The position numbers were made by a program, and so were the translations under genes. The notes beneath the pieces are model-generated. The model was given only the letters and a program-made list of their open reading frames with translations, had not been told where the DNA came from and did no database searches. Shown piece after piece: positions 1-6,871 of a stretch of 13,926 nt of DNA. Position 1 is the stretch's first letter; each line of letters opens with the position of its first letter. Source of the stretch: JBCCSZ01 sp039199225 (GTDB lineage Bacteria; Bacteroidota; Bacteroidia; Chitinophagales; Saprospiraceae); assembly GCA_039199225.1 (NCBI GenBank), contig JBCCSZ010000215.1:1-13926 (forward strand), read 5' to 3'.

Positions 1-44
1 ATATGGGCGTATAAGTCAGCCCTTGTACATAGGAACACAAACCA

Positions 45-82
45 AAACGCCCTTGGAAAATTTTAACTTCCCAAGGGCGTTT
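45..82 (-). terminator. Bidirectional intrinsic terminator after the M32 peptidase gene
   Basis: A perfect 12-bp inverted repeat is visible: AAACGCCCTTGG (45-56) and CCAAGGGCGTTT (71-82), around a 14-base A/T-rich loop. Read on the minus strand, the hairpin starts 8 bases past the peptidase stop codon and runs into TTTTGGTTTG. Read on the plus strand, it is followed by TAGTTTTTATA, so it could also stop a transcript entering from the left edge. The GC-rich stem and T-runs on both sides fit a factor-independent terminator. Confidence 0.85.
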
Positions 83-89
83 CTAGTTT

Positions 90-1586
90 TTATAATTCAT
101 AAATGTTACGATACTTTTCCTCGATATAATCCATAAAATAGTCGAAGTTGAGCGCTTCGCCGGTGATGCGCTCGCAAAGCTCTTGGGCAGAATAGTTTCG
201 ACCATGTTGAAAAACCTTTTCACCGAGCCACTCCAGCAAAGGGGCGTTGTTTCCAGCTTCAATATGTGTCAGTAAAGACGGAATATCCTTCTTGGCCTGC
301 TGGAAAAATTGTGCGGCATAAAAACTACCCAATGAGTAAGTCGGAAAGTAGCCGATGCTGCCATGCGCCCAGTGAATATCCTGCAAGATACCTCTGCGAT
401 CATCTGGTACATCAACACCCAGATACTCCTTGTACTTGGCATTCCAGTATTCATCCAATGAATCCAGTGGGGCTTTGCCTTCTAACATGGCTTTCTCAAT
501 TTCATAGCGGATGAGTACATGCAGATGGTAATGAATCTCGTCTGCCTCTGTGCGAATCAACGACGGCTCGACCCGATTGATGCCTTTGTAAAAATCATTT
601 ATGCTAATATCGCCAAGGCTTTCTGGAAAGACCTTTTGCAAATCTTTGTAGTGAGCGCGCCAGTAGGGAAGGCTGCGACCGACATTGTTTTCCCAAAGCC
701 TCGATTGCGATTCATGGATTCCCAGAGAGATGTACTTACCGGAAGGCAATCCATATTCTGTTGCTGGTAAGCCCTGCTCGTACAAGGCATGTCCTCCTTC
801 GTGGATACAACTCCAAGTCATGTTACCAAAATCTTGCTCATCGATCCGGGTGGTCACCCGAACATCCCTCGATCCAAACGAAGTTGTGAATGGATGGGCG
901 GAAATATCCTGACGGCCTGCTTCAAAGTCGTAGCCCATATTTTTCAGCAGGTGGATGCCAAAATCCCATTGCTTGCTTTTGGGAAAATGACGCTTCAAAA
1001 AAGCGTTGTCGACTTGCGTTGCTTCCTTCAGTTGAGCGGCAAAAGCTACCAATCGCTGCCGCACATCTGTAAACAGTTTGTCTATATCGGCCACCTTGGC
1101 ACCCGGCTCAAACTCTTCGATCAGGGCGTTGTAGGGGTGACCATCGTACCCCAGAACCTCCGTTTCTTCGATCTTCAGTTCCACCATCTGCTTGAGGGCC
1201 TCCTTGTAAAGTTTGTAATCATTGGCCTCCCGGGCTTTCAGCCAGGCATCATAGGTGTTGGACACTACCCGAGAGCGGCGCATGACAAAATCGGTAGAAT
1301 ACTTCTTCTCGCGTTGATATTCCTTTAAGCTACCCTTGATGTTTTTAGCTTGTGCAAATGCCAACTGATCGCTCTTTTCGTCCAATTGTTGCAGTAAATC
1401 GCCAAAGGCATTGTCGGTCATCAGCTCGTGGGCCATACCACTCAAGGTAGCCAGTTGTCGGGCGCGCATATCACTGCCCTTGGTGGGCGCATTGACCTCC
1501 TTGTCCCACTGGAGAATGGCAATGGAGTGCTCAATGTCCGCATGCTTTTGAAGAGTGGTTTTGTATTGATCGTAAAGGGTTGACAT
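90..1586 (-). CDS. M32 family metallocarboxypeptidase (carboxypeptidase Taq type)
   Basis: This is a zinc carboxypeptidase of 498 residues, the usual full length for the family, which removes C-terminal amino acids from peptides in the cytoplasm; no signal peptide is seen. All the M32 signatures are present in order: HPF (231-233), DVRVTT (241-246), the zinc motif HEGGH (262-266, with Glu263 as general base), HESQ (291-294, with Glu292 the likely third zinc ligand), TEADE shortly before the helical C-terminal half, and GILQDIHW with the conserved QDxHW. The ATG at 1584-1586 gives MSTLYDQYK, a normal family N-terminus, with no clear Shine-Dalgarno sequence upstream. The gene stands alone between a 347-base intergenic stretch and a strong terminator, so it is probably transcribed by itself. 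A general role in peptide turnover is inferred from the family; the natural substrate is unknown. Confidence 0.96.
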   Translation of the reverse strand: MSTLYDQYKTTLQKHADIEHSIAILQWDKEVNAPTKGSDMRARQLATLSGMAHELMTDNAFGDLLQQLDEKSDQLAFAQAKNIKGSLKEYQREKKYSTDFVMRRSRVVSNTYDAWLKAREANDYKLYKEALKQMVELKIEETEVLGYDGHPYNALIEEFEPGAKVADIDKLFTDVRQRLVAFAAQLKEATQVDNAFLKRHFPKSKQWDFGIHLLKNMGYDFEAGRQDISAHPFTTSFGSRDVRVTTRIDEQDFGNMTWSCIHEGGHALYEQGLPATEYGLPSGKYISLGIHESQSRLWENNVGRSLPYWRAHYKDLQKVFPESLGDISINDFYKGINRVEPSLIRTEADEIHYHLHVLIRYEIEKAMLEGKAPLDSLDEYWNAKYKEYLGVDVPDDRRGILQDIHWAHGSIGYFPTYSLGSFYAAQFFQQAKKDIPSLLTHIEAGNNAPLLEWLGEKVFQHGRNYSAQELCERITGEALNFDYFMDYIEEKYRNIYEL

Positions 1587-1933
1587 ATTGGAATAGATTT
1601 GTTAGTAAGACTTATAAGAATTTGAATGTGGTAAGCAAAAATTAGAAGGGGGGTATGGTTTGGCTATTGAGGGTGGGACCCGCCCCCTGTAGCGACCCCA
1701 AAAGCCGCTCCCTTTGGGCTATGCCATAGGCACAGCACCGAAACCCAACCTACAGACGCGCTGGTCGTCGATTGAAACAGTGTCGTTTTTTGCCCATTTT
1801 CTGGTACCTAGATTGGGAAAACGCCAGTAATAGGACACGGCACCCCCCGATTTTCCACACGAAAAAATGTTAAATTTTTGAAATGGGCTCATATTAATTT
1901 TTTATGTTTCGTTTATAGATTATAATCAGTAAA
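1587..1933. other. Gene-free stretch between the DUF423 gene and the M32 peptidase gene
   Basis: These 347 bases hold no convincing ORF on either strand. They lie upstream of the peptidase gene and downstream of the minus-strand operon that ends at 1934. The part from about 1670 to 1855 is GC-rich with C-runs, unlike the A/T-rich flanks, and contains the small inverted-end element listed separately. Near 1855-1880 there are only weak A/T hairpins (TTTTC/GAAAA and AAAAAT/ATTTTT), so I cannot name a definite terminator for the operon or a clear TAnnTTTG promoter for the peptidase. Confidence 0.6.
1687..1755. repeat. Small GC-rich element with inverted ends and internal palindromes (REP/MITE-like)
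   Basis: The 69-base segment starts with CTGTAG (1687-1692) and ends with its reverse complement CTACAG (1750-1755). Inside are CCCAAA (1697-1702) and TTTGGG (1713-1718), a 6-bp stem with a 10-base loop, followed at once by the near-palindrome CTATG-C-CATAG (1719-1729). The right end, AACCCAACCTACAG (1742-1755), resembles the ends of REP-type intergenic repeats in many bacteria; that resemblance is from memory and untested here. It could be a decayed mobile repeat or a structured RNA tail. No second copy exists in this window. Confidence 0.35.
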
Positions 1934-2377
1934 CTACGCATTAATTTTTTCTTTTACTTGTTCGGGCTTTGAAATCGTAATTTTTCTAATATCTAGCGTC
2001 CAACCGGCCATAGCCATAAAGATCCAACCAATCATAAACAACAGACCACCAATGGGTGTGATAGGGCCGAGCCATCGGTAATTGGTCAAGCCAATGAGTT
2101 CTCTGGTCGATAGCAGGTAGAGGGAACCACTGAAAAGTAAAATACCGATGATGAAACTCCAAGCTGCCCAATGGATAAATTTATTCGAATGGAACAGACT
2201 TAAAACAGCGGCTAATCCCAATCCAAAGGTGTGGTAGAAATGATAGGATACGGCTGTTTGGTAGACTTCCAGTTGATTGCTTGGCAGGCTGGCTTTCAAA
2301 CCGTGTGCTCCAAAGGCTCCTAGGGCTACTACCAATGCGCCCATGATGCCTGTCCAAATTAAAAATTGCTTTGTCAT
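1934..2377 (-). CDS. DUF423 family small inner-membrane protein (YgdD-like)
   Basis: A hydrophobic protein of 147 residues with about four membrane helices, belonging to the DUF423 family whose function is unknown. The family N-terminal pattern is clear: a hydrophobic stretch followed by ALGAFGAHGL, then YQTAVSYHFYHTFGL, FSGSLYLLS and a GPITPIGGLLFMIGW segment near the end. I chose the ATG at 2375-2377 (MTKQFLIW) because it matches where family members begin. Longer starts in frame are an ATG at 2410 and a TTG at 2419, which would add 11 or 14 residues before the first helix. The gene lies 48 bases after the fructosamine-kinase-like gene and is probably the last of the minus-strand operon. 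The C-terminal tail, rich in Lys and Glu, is somewhat longer than in the E. coli homologue. Confidence 0.9.
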   Translation of the reverse strand: MTKQFLIWTGIMGALVVALGAFGAHGLKASLPSNQLEVYQTAVSYHFYHTFGLGLAAVLSLFHSNKFIHWAAWSFIIGILLFSGSLYLLSTRELIGLTNYRWLGPITPIGGLLFMIGWIFMAMAGWTLDIRKITISKPEQVKEKINA

Positions 2378-2425
2378 GAGGTTTTTTCCGAAAATAAGAC
2401 CTTCTGACATTACCTGCAAATAGTG

Positions 2426-3277
2426 CTAGGCGTAGCGCCTCAAAATTTGACGAACGGATGGTAAATAGCTGCTTCCAAAGAGGTTGAGATGGACCATCAG
2501 GTAGTAAAGTTGGTAAAAAGAACATCTTTGCTCAAAACCTGGTTGGAGTGGAAAGTGTTCTTCGTAGTATTTGTAAAAATGATCGGGAAAGCCACCAAAT
2601 AAGCGACTCATGGCAAGGTCCATTTCCCGATGAGCAAAACTGACGGCGGGGTCGATGAGAACGACCTCTCTTTGTTGATTGCAAAGAAAATTACCAGACC
2701 ATAGATCGCCATGTATCAGTGCGGGTGGTTCTTCGGGGCAGATGTCCGATACTTTTCGGCATAGGCTTTCAAAGGCGGCTGTGTCATCCTGGGAGAAGAT
2801 ACTGCGCTCAACAGCCATTTTCAGCTGTGGGATCAACCGCTCCCAAGCGTAAAAGGCAGACCAGCTTTCTTTAGGTGTATTACTTTGAGGGAGCTGGCCG
2901 ATGAAATTGCTGTGGTCTAGGCCAAATTTATCCCAGCTTTGGCGGTGCATCTTGGCGAGATCGGCAGCAAATTCTTGCCAAAAATATCGGTTTTTATCTG
3001 GCTCATCATCGATGAATTCCAACAGCAGGAAGTCGGTACCATAGCCTATGATCTTGGGTGTTTTGACACAACCCACCATCGAAATCAACTTTAGGCCCAT
3101 CACCTCCTTTTGGTACATGCCATGCAGTGTAGGGCTGGTCAAATATTTTAGAAATAAGTTACGGCGCCCACTGACCAGCTTGAGCGCGGAGCTTGTATCG
3201 CCTCCCCGCACGTCTTCCCAGTGGTCAATGGATTGACCAATGATACCTTCCGATTGTTTGATGAACTTTTGGTACAC
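2426..3277 (-). CDS. Fructosamine kinase family protein (FN3K/YniA-like)
   Basis: This 283-residue cytoplasmic kinase belongs to the fructosamine-3-kinase/ketosamine-3-kinase family, which phosphorylates sugar adducts on protein amines so that they fall off (deglycation). Visible kinase elements are the likely ATP-binding Lys in FLKYL (Lys44), an upstream Glu in QKEVMGL, the family block LAKMHRQSWDKFGL with NFIGQLPQ (107-131), the catalytic loop HGDLWSGN (189-196, Asp191) and the metal-binding IDPAV (Asp209). The C-terminal helices with FYQLYYLMVHLNLFG are typical. The start is GTG at 3275-3277, only 5 bases after the response-regulator stop, so translation is probably coupled. An aminoglycoside-phosphotransferase role is less likely because the FN3K-specific block is intact. 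The true substrate, glycated protein or a small-molecule amine, cannot be read from the sequence. Confidence 0.92.
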   Translation of the reverse strand: MYQKFIKQSEGIIGQSIDHWEDVRGGDTSSALKLVSGRRNLFLKYLTSPTLHGMYQKEVMGLKLISMVGCVKTPKIIGYGTDFLLLEFIDDEPDKNRYFWQEFAADLAKMHRQSWDKFGLDHSNFIGQLPQSNTPKESWSAFYAWERLIPQLKMAVERSIFSQDDTAAFESLCRKVSDICPEEPPALIHGDLWSGNFLCNQQREVVLIDPAVSFAHREMDLAMSRLFGGFPDHFYKYYEEHFPLQPGFEQRCSFYQLYYLMVHLNLFGSSYLPSVRQILRRYA

Positions 3278-3282
3278 GCCGT

Positions 3283-4017
3283 TTACAGACGGTTTTTATT
3301 GATGATATTTAACAACTCTTCCCGGTAATTTTTACCAATGGGCAGATGCTTGGCCTGGCCCTTTTCGATAATTTCAATCATGTTTCCTTCGACAGCTTGG
3401 ATTTTGTCGATGCCGACGATGAAGGAGCGGTGAATTCGCTTGAAAATATTTACCGGAAGCTTGGATTCCAAACTCTTCATCGTTTGGAGGGTAATCACTC
3501 GGCCATTTTCGGTACGGATGATCACATAGTCTTTTAAGCCTTCAATGTAGATGATGTCGGAATACTTGATCTTTACCAGCTTTTTGTCGGCCTTGACGAA
3601 GATGAAATCTGCCGTGTTTTCTTCTTCAACAGCAATAGGACTGGGGGCATCTTTCCGCTGTAAATCCAGCTGCTCTTCTGCCTTGTTAACTGCTTTCATA
3701 AAGCGCTCCAAAGAGATGGGCTTTAGCAAGTAGTCGATGGCATTTAATTCAAAACCTTCAATGGCATAATTGGCATAAGCGGTTGTAAAGACAACCATCG
3801 GTGGGCGAGACAGTGTTTTGAGGAAGTCGATACCGGTCAGCTGGGGCATCTGGATGTCTAAAAACATGAGGTCGATCTCATTATTTTTTAGGGCATCATT
3901 GGCTTCAAGGGCATTGTTGCAACGCTGAACTAGATTGAGTTGCGGGATTTTTTCAATGTAGGTCTCGAGTACGTCTAAGGCAAGTGGTTCATCGTCTACA
4001 ATGATTACGTTTATCAT
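3283..4017 (-). CDS. LytTR family two-component response regulator
   Basis: A 244-residue DNA-binding response regulator of the LytR/AlgR type. The receiver domain (about 1-120) has the acidic pair Asp8-Asp9, the phospho-acceptor Asp54 in FLDIQMP, Thr79 in FTTAYANYAIEGF, and Lys99 in YLLKPI. A linker leads to a LytTR domain (about 137-242) with FIFVKADKKLVKI, IIYIEGLKDYVII and FKRIHRSFIVGIDKI, which normally binds direct-repeat sites in DNA. I chose the ATG at 4015-4017 (MINVIIVDDEP), where the receiver fold begins. A longer start at 4062 would add 15 residues and overlap the kinase gene. The gene follows its probable partner kinase by 31 bases and precedes the fructosamine-kinase-like gene by 5, so all are likely co-transcribed. 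Target genes are unknown; autoregulation is possible. Confidence 0.95.
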   Translation of the reverse strand: MINVIIVDDEPLALDVLETYIEKIPQLNLVQRCNNALEANDALKNNEIDLMFLDIQMPQLTGIDFLKTLSRPPMVVFTTAYANYAIEGFELNAIDYLLKPISLERFMKAVNKAEEQLDLQRKDAPSPIAVEEENTADFIFVKADKKLVKIKYSDIIYIEGLKDYVIIRTENGRVITLQTMKSLESKLPVNIFKRIHRSFIVGIDKIQAVEGNMIEIIEKGQAKHLPIGKNYREELLNIINKNRL

Positions 4018-4048
4018 ATATTTTAGAGTGTTTTGATGACTAAATGTG

Positions 4049-5113
4049 CTAAACCAGATCAACTTTGAGTTCGACTGCGTAAGTATTCGGGTTTTCCTTG
4101 ATGTTCAGTTCGTGGTGATTAGGGTACAGTAGATTCAGCCTTCTCTTTACATTTACCAGTCCGATGCCGCCACTCCGTCGGTGGTTTTGCAAGGGCATTA
4201 CTGCCGGCTTGCTGTTCTCGATCAGTAAGTAGACATGCTTTTGCTCCACCCTAAGATAAATTTCTACAAAGCCTTCTGAGATTTGATTGTTCAGCCCGTG
4301 TTTAAAGCTGTTTTCTAGGAATGGAATAAATAGCAAGGGCGCAATTTTCTGCTCCGCAATGCCTCCTTCCACCTTAAAATCGATTCGAAAGTTCTTGTTT
4401 TGCCGAAGGCGCTCCAAATCGAGGTAGTTGCGTAGGTAGTTGACCTCTTTGCTCAACAACACCCTTTTTTCGTTGCACTCGTATAACATGTAGCGCATCA
4501 TCTCCGATAGCTTGATAACAATCTCGGGTGCCTTATCTGACTTTTTCAGAGTTAAGGCATACAGGTTGTTCAACGTGTTGAAGAGAAAATGTGGGTTTAT
4601 CTGCGATTTGAGGAACTTCAGCTCCGATTGCATGGTTTGCGTTTGGAGGTCTTTGCGATCGCGCTGGTATCGGAGCCAATCGGATATGATTTTAAAGACG
4701 GTGGAAGAACCAGCGATCAAAAAGGAAGACAGAAAATACCAATACTGATCCGAGATCAATTGCGATTGAGCGCTGGGCTGTTCGTAAAACCAAAGATAGA
4801 ACACAATGACTTTGATGGGGGTGACAACCAACACGGACACGATGAGCAACATACAATAGAGTAAAAACTTTTTTTCCGATAAGTAGTTGGGTATCAGATA
4901 GAAAAGGTTGAAATAGACCACAATGCTGTAAAACATCACGTTGATCAACTCAATGGAGAAGGTGAAGACATAGCTTTGTGTTCCGTTGTTGCTGCTGTCT
5001 ATGAGGATGAGGAGCAACAAAACGATCAACCAAAACAGCGTATGGTAGACGATTCTCGTGGTGAGGAAATCGTAAATCTTAGCTCTAATCGTGCGTTTTA
5101 CTGCTGTATCCAT
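4049..5113 (-). CDS. LytS/YehU-type sensor histidine kinase (His_kinase family)
   Basis: A 354-residue membrane sensor kinase and likely partner of the adjacent LytTR regulator. Residues about 20-145 contain four hydrophobic helices and no large external sensor domain. A short coiled stretch (about 150-170) leads to the phospho-acceptor block QINPHFLFNTLNNLYAL, where His175 is the expected phosphorylation site. The ATPase part has the N-box LENSFKHGL (266-274, Asn268), IENSKPA in place of the usual DNG motif, as is common in this family, and the G-box GGIGLVNVKRRL (315-326). The length is normal. The ATG at 5111-5113 (MDTAVKRTIR) is the first gene start after the divergent intergenic region, so this is the likely first gene of the operon. 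The stimulus cannot be predicted; with so little periplasmic loop it probably senses within the membrane or through another protein. Confidence 0.95.
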   Translation of the reverse strand: MDTAVKRTIRAKIYDFLTTRIVYHTLFWLIVLLLLILIDSSNNGTQSYVFTFSIELINVMFYSIVVYFNLFYLIPNYLSEKKFLLYCMLLIVSVLVVTPIKVIVFYLWFYEQPSAQSQLISDQYWYFLSSFLIAGSSTVFKIISDWLRYQRDRKDLQTQTMQSELKFLKSQINPHFLFNTLNNLYALTLKKSDKAPEIVIKLSEMMRYMLYECNEKRVLLSKEVNYLRNYLDLERLRQNKNFRIDFKVEGGIAEQKIAPLLFIPFLENSFKHGLNNQISEGFVEIYLRVEQKHVYLLIENSKPAVMPLQNHRRSGGIGLVNVKRRLNLLYPNHHELNIKENPNTYAVELKVDLV

Positions 5114-5126
5114 AAATTGTCGTCAG

Positions 5127-5139
5127 TCCGGTTGCCGGA
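5127..5139. promoter_or_regulatory. Short perfect inverted repeat upstream of the histidine kinase start
   Basis: TCCGG-TTG-CCGGA forms a 5-bp perfect dyad 13 bases ahead of the kinase ATG, inside the 187-base region between the divergent kinase and pterin-synthase genes. It could be a small operator or a hairpin in the kinase leader. No TAnnTTTG box is seen for the kinase on the minus strand. The dyad is short and could arise by chance. Confidence 0.25.
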
Positions 5140-5288
5140 TTTCACAAAGAAGGCATAAAGTATGAATATTAGCAACAAATTAGATAAAATTCCGGTATTT
5201 GTAGATGAAATTCGGTTGCAAGGCCAATGATTGAGGTTTTGCACTTTTTTACTGTATGCCGGATGCTTTTTAAGAACCTTTTTATTAT

Positions 5289-5296
5289 TACTTTTG
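5289..5296 (+). promoter_or_regulatory. Bacteroidota-type -7 promoter box ahead of the pterin synthase gene
   Basis: TACTTTTG followed by C matches the Bacteroidota -7 consensus TAnnTTTG exactly. It ends four bases before the ATG at 5301, so transcription would start at or right beside the start codon and give a leaderless or almost leaderless mRNA. No TTG -33 box is seen at the usual distance upstream; that region is T-rich instead. The match could be accidental, with the true promoter farther upstream. Confidence 0.4.
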
Positions 5297-5300
5297 CGCC

Positions 5301-5714
5301 ATGGTTTATTTGACAAGAAGAGAACGATTCAACGCTGCCCATAAACTTTGGGTAGACGAATGGTCCGAGGAAAAGAATTTCGAGGTCTTTGGCAAATGTG
5401 CCAACAAGAATTGGCATGGTCACAATTACGAGTTATTCGTGACGGTGAAAGGACGACCCGATCCACAAACAGGCTTCATCATGGATGTCAAGAAGTTGGG
5501 ATCGCTGATAAAGAAGACCATTGTCCATAAGGTGGATCACAGCAACCTCAACTTGGATGTGGATTTCATCCCCAAAGGAACTCAGCCGACGACCGAAAAT
5601 CTATTGATCCTTTTTTGGGAGCAGCTAAAGCCGCACATCTCTGGTTGTGAATTGCATTGTATGCGTTTGCACGAAACCGAGAATATCTACGCGGAGTACT
5701 ATGGCGAAATCTGA
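5301..5714 (+). CDS. 6-pyruvoyl-tetrahydropterin synthase / QueD family enzyme
   Basis: A 137-residue member of the PTPS/QueD family, which acts on dihydroneopterin triphosphate to make either 6-pyruvoyl-tetrahydropterin (biopterin route) or 6-carboxy-tetrahydropterin (queuosine route). Zinc ligands are His14 in FNAAH and His39 and His41 in HGHNY. Cys33 is the expected nucleophile, with Asp79-His80 in VDHSN completing the catalytic set. PTTEN (96-100) and HETE (124-127, Glu125) are the pterin-binding motifs. The spacing from Cys to HGH is five residues (CANKNWHGH), like animal PTPS (CNNPNGHGH) rather than the three-residue spacing of E. coli QueD, so biopterin synthesis or dual activity is plausible. 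No queC, queE or GTP cyclohydrolase gene is nearby to decide. The start at 5301 is supported because zinc-ligand motif FNAAH follows within 14 residues, as in the family. The gene is divergent from the histidine kinase. Confidence 0.93.
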   Translation: MVYLTRRERFNAAHKLWVDEWSEEKNFEVFGKCANKNWHGHNYELFVTVKGRPDPQTGFIMDVKKLGSLIKKTIVHKVDHSNLNLDVDFIPKGTQPTTENLLILFWEQLKPHISGCELHCMRLHETENIYAEYYGEI

Positions 5715-5716
5715 GT

Positions 5717-5845
5717 ATGGGTCGGTTGATGCCTGACCAACAAAAGGAGTGTATGTCATTTAAGAAGAGGGAGGAACACCATCCGGAAGCGACTGATAGT
5801 CTTATTGAGCTGTACAAAAAGTGGAGACTCGCAACCAATGCTTGA
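5717..5845 (+). CDS. Possible small protein of 42 residues, function unknown
   Basis: A short ORF begins 2 bases after the pterin-synthase stop with ATG and encodes a charged peptide (starts MGRLMPDQQKE, ends ELYKKWRLATNA). It has no signal peptide, membrane helix or motif I recognise, though its composition suggests a soluble helical peptide. A second in-frame ATG lies at 5729. The close spacing would allow co-translation with the pterin synthase. It may equally be a chance ORF in the 240-base gap before fabD; only conservation in relatives could decide. Confidence 0.3.
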   Translation: MGRLMPDQQKECMSFKKREEHHPEATDSLIELYKKWRLATNA

Positions 5846-5954
5846 ATTCGATCAGCATGAGTCTGCATAAATCCGAAAACTAAATGAAATACTAGATCGG
5901 ATAAATATTCAGAACTACTTAATCACACCTATAGATTTAACTTGAACGTTGATT

Positions 5955-6833
5955 ATGAATGCATACGTTTTTCCAGGGCAGGGAGCCCAATTCGAAGGAA
6001 TGGGAAAAGATTTGTACGAATCTTCTCCACTTGCTCGCCAACTAATGGAACAAGCCAATGACATCCTGGGATTTAAAATCACAGATGTTATGTTTGAAGG
6101 GAGTGCAGAAGAATTAAAGGAAACAAAGGTAACCCAACCGGCGATCTTTCTTCATTCCATCGTAAAAGCCCGTATGGCAGGAGAGGCATTTCGTCCTGAT
6201 GTGGTGGCTGGTCATTCTTTGGGAGAGTTTTCTGCCCTCGTTGCCAGCAATAGCATGTCTTTCGAAGATGGTCTGAAATTAGTGCAGCAACGTGCTGATG
6301 CCATGCAAAAAGCCTGTGAACTAACACAGGGAACGATGGCTGCTGTGATCGGTTTGGATGATGAGGTGATCGAAAAAATTTGTGAGGATGTAGAGGGTAC
6401 CGTCGTTCCAGCCAATTACAATTGCCCAGGCCAACTGGTAATCTCTGGTGAGCAGTCTGCTGTAGAAGCTGCCATCGAAAAGCTGAAAGAAGCTGGAGCT
6501 CGCCGAGCGCTGTTGCTCAAAGTCGGTGGCGCCTTTCATTCGCCCTTGATGGAGCCTGCTAAGGTAGAATTGGAAAGAGCCATCCAGGCAACACCCCTCA
6601 AGATGGCCGATTGTCCGGTTTACCAAAACGTAACAGCCATGCCTGTTACAGACCCTGAAATCATCAAAAAGCAATTGATCGAACAGTTGACAGCTCCTGT
6701 CCGCTGGACACAGACCATGCAAAATATGATTGACGATGGTGTCAACAATGTCGTGGAAGTGGGTGGCAATGGAAAAGTACTAACGGGCTTCTTCCGGCGT
6801 ATCGACCGCAAACTACCGGCAGTAGCCATCTGA
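5955..6833 (+). CDS. fabD: Malonyl-CoA:ACP transacylase (FabD)
   Basis: Transfers malonyl groups from coenzyme A to acyl carrier protein for type II fatty acid synthesis in the cytoplasm. The 292-residue length is normal. Motifs are the N-terminal FPGQGAQ (6-12), the nucleophile elbow GHSLGEFSAL (Ser88), Arg113 in QQRADAM (malonate carboxylate binding), NCPGQLVISG (156-165), and the catalytic His195 in GGAFHSPLM. The tail VVEVGGNGKVLTGFFRR is typical. I chose the ATG at 5955 (MNAYVFPGQG); a TTG two codons upstream at 5949 is in frame but less likely. No clear promoter box is seen in the A/T-rich stretch before it. It is followed after 38 bases by the YqgE/AlgH gene on the same strand and is probably the first gene of a three-gene unit. 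Other fab genes are not in the window. Confidence 0.97.
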   Translation: MNAYVFPGQGAQFEGMGKDLYESSPLARQLMEQANDILGFKITDVMFEGSAEELKETKVTQPAIFLHSIVKARMAGEAFRPDVVAGHSLGEFSALVASNSMSFEDGLKLVQQRADAMQKACELTQGTMAAVIGLDDEVIEKICEDVEGTVVPANYNCPGQLVISGEQSAVEAAIEKLKEAGARRALLLKVGGAFHSPLMEPAKVELERAIQATPLKMADCPVYQNVTAMPVTDPEIIKKQLIEQLTAPVRWTQTMQNMIDDGVNNVVEVGGNGKVLTGFFRRIDRKLPAVAI

Positions 6834-6871
6834 TTGACCTGAGTGGTCATTCCTTTGATCAAACGCAACGA

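Noticed and set aside
789..1328. Long plus-strand ORF (179 codons) opposite the M32 peptidase gene
   Set aside because: It is antisense to a complete peptidase gene with all family motifs, and its translation shows no recognisable domain.
2378..2419. Longer N-terminus for the DUF423 protein from a TTG or upstream ATG
   Set aside because: Family members begin at the MTKQFLIW-like position just before the first membrane helix; the extra residues match nothing.
3279..3292. CCGT-TTACAG-ACGG followed by T-run, terminator-like on the plus strand
   Set aside because: The stem is only 4 bp, lies at the junction of two minus-strand genes, and no plus-strand gene ends there; it is most likely chance.
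4018..4062. Longer N-terminus for the LytTR regulator
   Set aside because: It would add 15 residues before the receiver fold and overlap the kinase gene; the ATG at 4017 places the first strand exactly where the family starts.
6835..6849. TGACC-TGAGT-GGTCA hairpin between fabD and the YqgE/AlgH gene
   Set aside because: A 5-bp stem without a T-run inside a probable operon does not make a convincing terminator.
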